Positions 60,225 through 64,000 of a stretch of DNA of 64,000 nt are shown piece by piece. The translations under genes were made by a program, and so were the position numbers. The notes beneath the pieces were generated by a model. That model was not told the DNA's origin. It did not search any database and saw nothing but the letters and a program-made list of their open reading frames with translations. The DNA comes from Micromonospora sp. MW-13 (GTDB lineage Bacteria; Actinomycetota; Actinomycetes; Mycobacteriales; Micromonosporaceae): assembly GCF_003434305.1 (NCBI RefSeq), contig NZ_QKKX01000079.1, positions 1 to 64,000 on the forward strand. The letters run 5' to 3'. Numbering within the stretch: the first letter of the stretch is position 1; the number at the start of each line of letters is the position of its first letter.

Positions 60225-61517
60225 CCGACTGGGTCGTCGGTGCGGGCAAGTGGCGCAACCCCGACCAGGACCTCCCGCACGACTTCGAGGTCCACCGCGA
60301 CGCCCACTACGCAGCCCTGTGCAAACCGCTCGACCCGACCGCGTTCATCGATCAGCTGCGCGAGGAGATGCGCGACGAGCTGGCCGCGCTCGATACCGGC
60401 GTGCCGAAGCTGGCCTGGCTGGAGATCGCCGATCGGGGCAAGAACGGCGCGATCAAGCTGACCGACCTGGACGCCGCGCCGGAGCCGCGGAACCTGCGCC
60501 GGCTCAAGAACGAGGTCCGGACCCGGTGGGGCACCGTTCCGCTGATCGACATGCTCAAGGAGGCGGTGCTGCGCACCGGGTGCCTCGCCGGCGTCACCGG
60601 CACAGCCGGCTGCGGTGATCTCGCCCCGGAGGTCCTGGCCGAGCGGCTGCTGCTGGCCATTTACGCGTACGGCACGAACACCGGGATCCGGGCGATCGCC
60701 GGGAACGCGGTGCTCGGGCACAGCGAGGACGACATCCGCTTCGTGCGGCGCCGGTACCTGACCGCCGGGGTCGCCCGCACGATCGCGACCGAGACCGCCA
60801 ACGCCACGTTCGCGGCCCGGGCGCAGACCGTCTGGGGCGCCGGGTCCAGCGCGGCCGCGTCGGACTCGACGCACTTCGGCGCGTTCGATCAGAACATCTT
60901 CACCGAGTGGCCCTCCCGCTACGGCGGCCGCGGCGTGCTCATCTACTGGCACGTCGAGCGCAAGAGCATGGCCATCCACTCCCAGCTCATCTCCTGCACC
61001 GCGTCCGAAGTCGCCGCGATGGTCGAGTGCGCGATGAGGCACGGCACCACCATGGAGGTCGAGGGCAACTACGTCGACTCCCACGGCCAGTCCGAGGTCG
61101 GCTTCGGCATCACCCGGCTGCTCGGCTTCGACCTGCTCCCCAGGATCAAGCGGATCAACAAGGTCCGGCTCTACCGGCCGGCCGCTGGCGAATCCGACGC
61201 GTACCCGCGGCTCGCTCCGGCGCTGTCGCGGCCGATCCGGTGGGACATCATCGCCGAGCAGTACGACCAAATGATCAAGTATGCGACCGCGATCCGGGCC
61301 GGCACCGCGAGCACCGAGGCGGAACACCAGCTATCTGGATCACGCGTTGGCCACCTTGCGGGAACAGGGCTACCCGGTGCGCGACGCCGACGCGGCCCGC
61401 TTGTCCGTCTACCAGCATTCACACCTCAACGTCCACGGCCACTATTCGTTCCTGCTGCCTGACCTCGCCGGCGGGCTCCGTCCGTTGCGCAACCCCGACG
61501 AGGCACCGCACGAGTAG
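60225..61517 (+). pseudogene. Tn3-family transposase, N-terminus and an internal block deleted
   Basis: Similarity begins abruptly at DWVVGAGKWRNPDQDLPHDF and continues through GAIKLTDLDAAPEPRNLRRL, DSTHFGAFDQNIFTEWPSRY (first Asp region), GNYVDSHGQSEVGFGITRLL (second Asp) and FDLLPRIKRINKVRLYRPAA. At about 61320 the frame jumps to the extreme C-terminus, SYLDHALATLREQGYPVRDA to GGLRPLRNPDEAPHE, ending at 61517, so the stretch containing the catalytic Glu is lost. Full Tn3 transposases have about 1000 residues; about 430 remain. It probably once mobilised the neighbouring genes together with a serine resolvase. Confidence 0.85.
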
Positions 61518-61629
61518 CGTGCCGACACGGTCCGTAGGGGCCTGGTCCTAGATCCGTACCGCGTACGCGGATCTGCGCGGCCTTCCTGGTGGCGCTGTCC
61601 ACCGGTTGTCGCTGAGCGACTGGCCGCAG

Positions 61630-62814
61630 TCATGGGTAGTCGGGCAGGTCGGTGTCGGTGGCTAGGCTTTTGGTACCGCTGAGGAGCATCCGCTGCACCA
61701 CGCTGGCGGCCATGAGCCGGTTGCGTAGCGCTAGGCCGCGCCGAGTGGCGGGGGCGAGGAACTTGCCGGGGTTGGCGCCTTTCTGCCAGCGTCCGGCGTA
61801 CGCCCGCATGCGCTGTTCGTAGGCGGTGAAGGCGGCCCGGTGGTCGGCCTCGGCGTTGGCGAGCTCGCCGGCGAGGACGTGGGCGCCGACAAGGCCGGTA
61901 CCGACGCCCATGCCGCCGAGCGTGACACCCCAGGCGGCGTCGCCGAGCAGGGCGATCCGGCCGCGCGTCCAGTCCGGAGCGTTGATCTTGGCGATGGCGT
62001 CGAAGTACAGGTCGGGGGCATCGGTGAGGGTGTCCAGCAGGGCGGGCACGTGCCAGGGCAGGTCGGCGAAGGTGTGCGTGATCAGCTTCTTCTGTGCGTC
62101 CTGGTCGTGCCAGTCGACGGCAGAGTCGGTGGAGCGGAACACCACCATGGCCGTGGCCCGTACCGAATCTCGGGGGTCCGGGCCGATGCTCGCCATTCGG
62201 CCGGGCACGTTGAAGTAGCGGCTGGAGCCGTGGAAGCCGAAGGTGTTGGGTAGGTCCCAGCCGGCGATGTGGTAGCCGAGCGGCCGGAGGAATCGGTGCT
62301 CGTCGCCGAACGTCAGCCGGCGGACCGTTGAGTGCATGCCGTCGGCCCCGATGGCGAGGTCGAAGACCCGGGTGTCGGAGTCGCGGAACTCGACCTGCAC
62401 GTCGGTCCCGGTGTCGTGCAGGCCGGTGATGGTGTCGCCGAACAGGTACTCGACTCGGTCGGCGCCGCGGTCGTGGAGTAGGCGTGACAGGTCGCGGCGG
62501 GCCACCTCCAATTCGCCGCCGGTGAACTCGGCGGGCAGCGTGAAGATCTCCCGGCCGTGCTCGTCGACGCAGGTCATGGCGCTGCCATGGGTTTGCCGGG
62601 CGCGCAGGTCGTCGAGCACGCCAAGGCGTTGCAGCACCGCGGTGTGGGTGGGTCCGCGGAAGTCGACGGCGAAGCCGCTGCCGCGCAGTCGGGGCGCGAT
62701 CTCGACGACGGTGACTCGGGCGCCTTGCTCGGCGAGGCGCAGGGCGAGGGCGGGCCCGGCCACCCCCGCTCCACTGATCAGGACTCGAAGGGCTGCAAGA
62801 GGGGCCGTAGGCAT
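61630..62814 (-). CDS. FAD-dependent monooxygenase (PheA/TfdB-type)
   Basis: A 394-residue flavoprotein hydroxylase from ATG 62814 (GGAG upstream). The GxGxxG motif is VLISGAGVAGPALALRLAEQ, the second FAD motif is AIGADGMHSTVRRL (the DG motif) and the C-terminal GD motif is GRIALLGDAAWGVTLGGMGV. The central sheet includes GYHIAGWDLPNTFGFHG. These enzymes hydroxylate aromatic compounds or drugs with NAD(P)H and oxygen; TetX-like antibiotic-modifying enzymes belong here. It is transcribed away from a TetR regulator with a shared palindromic region, the usual arrangement for a regulator controlling its detoxification enzyme. The substrate is unknown. Confidence 0.9.
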   Translation of the reverse strand: MPTAPLAALRVLISGAGVAGPALALRLAEQGARVTVVEIAPRLRGSGFAVDFRGPTHTAVLQRLGVLDDLRARQTHGSAMTCVDEHGREIFTLPAEFTGGELEVARRDLSRLLHDRGADRVEYLFGDTITGLHDTGTDVQVEFRDSDTRVFDLAIGADGMHSTVRRLTFGDEHRFLRPLGYHIAGWDLPNTFGFHGSSRYFNVPGRMASIGPDPRDSVRATAMVVFRSTDSAVDWHDQDAQKKLITHTFADLPWHVPALLDTLTDAPDLYFDAIAKINAPDWTRGRIALLGDAAWGVTLGGMGVGTGLVGAHVLAGELANAEADHRAAFTAYEQRMRAYAGRWQKGANPGKFLAPATRRGLALRNRLMAASVVQRMLLSGTKSLATDTDLPDYP

Positions 62815-62825
62815 GACGCATCTCC

Positions 62826-62864
62826 AACTGTGTCCGACGGATACAGAGTATGGTAGACACAGTT
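62826..62864. promoter_or_regulatory. Putative TetR operator in the divergent promoter
   Basis: AACTGTGTC (62826-62834) and GACACAGTT (62856-62864) form a perfect nine-base inverted repeat with a 21-base spacer, covering the region between the monooxygenase start and the TetR start. Confidence 0.65.
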
Positions 62865-62881
62865 TCGAGTGAAGGGCAATC

Positions 62882-63613
62882 ATGCGAGATCTGGTGACGC
62901 TGCTGTGGAAGCCGCCGACGCCACCTCGGCGCGGGCCGCGACCGACCCTGACGCTGGAGTCGATCACCCGCGCCGGGATCGCGGCCGCCGACGCAAACGG
63001 GCTGACCGGGGTCACGATGCACCGCGTCGCCGAGGCCGTCGGCGTGACGAAGATGGCGCTGTACCGGTACGTCCCCGGCAAGGCGGAACTGGTCGCCCTG
63101 ATGCTCGACTGCGCCATCGGCGCGCCGCCCGATCCGCGCCCCGGAGCCTCCTGGCGGGAGACGCTCGACGCTTGGGCGCGCGGGCTCTACGCCGGGTTCT
63201 GTGCGCACCCGTGGGCGCTGGAGGTTGCAGTGGGTGATCGGGTGATCGGTCCGAACGAGCTGACCTGGCTGGAGCACGCGGTCACCGCACTGACCGGATC
63301 CGGGCTGGACGGCGGCGAGATGCTCGACGTGGCGGTGCTGCTGACCGGCCACGTCCGCAACCTGGCCCAGCAGGTCACCGCAATATCCTCGGCGCCGAAT
63401 CCGGAGCGTGCGATGAGCTCGTCACTGCACCTCGTCCTCGCCGGCCGGGAGGACCGGTTCCCCGCCGTGACCGCGGCGATGGCGTCAGCCAAGGCGGTGG
63501 AGGGCCAGGACCAGGCGCTCAACTTCGGGCTCGCCCGCATTCTGGACGGAGTGGGCACGCTGATCGACGCACGAAAAGACCGCGTTCTCGGTCCGCCCGA
63601 CCTGCGGCTGTAG
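62882..63613 (+). CDS. TetR/AcrR-family transcriptional regulator
   Basis: A 243-residue repressor from ATG 62882. The N-terminal HTH reads TLESITRAGIAAADANGLTG followed by VTMHRVAEAVGVTKMALYRY, with VPGKAELVALMLD completing the three-helix DNA-binding unit. The C-terminal ligand domain is of the TetR_C_1 type (LDAWARGLYAGFCAHPWALE; GPNELTWLEHAVTALTGSGL). It is divergent from the FAD monooxygenase, which it should repress until a small aromatic or drug ligand binds. A 9+9 inverted repeat lies between the two genes. Confidence 0.92.
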   Translation: MRDLVTLLWKPPTPPRRGPRPTLTLESITRAGIAAADANGLTGVTMHRVAEAVGVTKMALYRYVPGKAELVALMLDCAIGAPPDPRPGASWRETLDAWARGLYAGFCAHPWALEVAVGDRVIGPNELTWLEHAVTALTGSGLDGGEMLDVAVLLTGHVRNLAQQVTAISSAPNPERAMSSSLHLVLAGREDRFPAVTAAMASAKAVEGQDQALNFGLARILDGVGTLIDARKDRVLGPPDLRL

Positions 63614-63640
63614 ACAGCGAAAGCAGGGCTGCGTGAGAGC

Positions 63641-63664
63641 CTCGGACACACCGAAGTGTCCGAG
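63641..63664. terminator. Hairpin after the TetR gene
   Basis: CTCGGACA / TGTCCGAG eight-base perfect arms with an eight-base loop, 28 bases past the TetR stop. No T-tract; it may serve both the TetR gene and the opposing recombinase remnant. Confidence 0.5.
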
Positions 63665-63741
63665 CCGGAATCGGGCCGCATTCTTCCGCGATCCGTGTGT
63701 CTGCCCGCTGCGGTCAAGCATCGCCGTCCGGGCGGCGCGCG

Positions 63742-64000
63742 TCAGCGGGGCGCGGTGTCGAGGGCGCGGCTGAGTGTCCAGCGGGAGACGCGCAGCTTGG
63801 CGGCGACGGCGGTTCGGGTTGTCCGGCGCTGAGCAGGATGCGGGCGTCGGTGATCTGTTCGGGGGCCAGGGCGCGGGGGCGGCCGCCGATGCGGCCTCGG
63901 GCGCGGGCGGCGTCAAGGCCTTCGCGGGTGCCTTTGATGATCTGCTGGCGCTGGAACTTGGCGATCGCGGCGAAAACGGTGAAGATCAGTTCGCCGCACA
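63742..64000 (-). pseudogene. Serine recombinase/invertase C-terminal part, frameshifted, N-terminus beyond the window
   Basis: The minus strand enters the window reading CGELIFTVFAAIAKFQRQQI, then IKGTREGLDAARARGRIGG and ALAPEQITDARILLSAGQ, the long helix E and start of the C-terminal HTH of resolvase/invertase-type serine recombinases. At about 63820 the frame must shift to read TAVAAKLRVSRWTLSRALDT and stop at 63742. One base difference would restore it. The catalytic domain lies to the right of the window. It is unlike the resolvase fragment at 10.4-10.8 kb in its helix E sequence, so it belongs to a different element. Confidence 0.75.

Noticed and set aside
61442..63352. 636-codon minus-strand frame covering the monooxygenase and the TetR region
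   Set aside because: Shadow frame; the true monooxygenase is in another frame with all three FAD motifs.

Overview
The window is GC-rich (about 70 %) actinobacterial DNA. The closest fit is a filamentous, spore-forming soil lineage such as Micromonosporaceae (Actinoplanes/Micromonospora type). The support is strong G/C third-position bias, GTG/TTG starts with GGAGG-type ribosome sites, a LuxR-family giant (LAL) regulator, many secreted enzymes carrying CBM35 and discoidin modules, and actinobacterial insertion sequences. This is a judgement from gene style, not a database match.

Layout. 0-9.2 kb: the end of a winged-helix gene of mobile-element type, a LAL regulator, and a translationally coupled pair of secreted proteins (S8 protease with a seven-repeat propeller, and a BNR/Asp-box repeat protein) closed by a strong hairpin. 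9.3-10.8 kb: a broken IS1182-like transposase that interrupts a serine recombinase gene. 11-26 kb: a copper-resistance island with CopA and CopB P-type ATPases, a CsoR repressor, CopZ chaperone, DUF305 and DUF6153 proteins, a secreted metal-associated protein, two MFS exporters (one frameshifted), a universal stress protein, an AhpD-like protein and an FAD oxidoreductase. CsoR-type G/C-tract palindromes precede most of these transcription units. 26-30.7 kb: decaying mobile DNA (IS5, IS3 and IS6 fragments), an intact SDR gene and a truncated DUF6194 gene, ending in the 3' half of a tRNA-Arg followed by a terminator. This looks like the attachment-site scar of an integrated island.

30.8-38.7 kb: a CoaD-like gene, an Imm32-like gene, a frameshifted HEAT-like gene, an ArsR/AHSA1/DHFR-like operon, a membrane protein with a NarL-type two-component system, and a second IS6-family element. 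38.7-56.3 kb: the most coherent block, a predicted chitosan/glucosamine utilisation locus. A GH8 hydrolase with a discoidin domain diverges from a ROK regulator, a three-gene ABC importer, a GH4 glycosidase and a BadF-type kinase, an order that resembles the Streptomyces csnR-K operon. Next come three secreted enzymes sharing CBM35/discoidin targeting modules (a PQQ-type sugar dehydrogenase, a GH5 hydrolase and a metallophosphoesterase), then an MFS transporter and a TolB-like protein. Secreted enzymes would attack the polymer, the ABC system would import oligomers, GH4 and the kinase would process them, and the ROK protein would repress until inducer arrives.

56.3-64 kb: a third IS6-family copy (the only one with an open transposase frame, but with Gln in place of the predicted catalytic Glu), a BrnT/BrnA-like toxin-antitoxin pair, an IS5 remnant, an LtrA-family membrane protein, a gutted Tn3 transposase, a divergent FAD-monooxygenase/TetR pair, and the frameshifted C-terminal part of another serine recombinase running off the window. 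No CRISPR array, rRNA or complete tRNA was seen.
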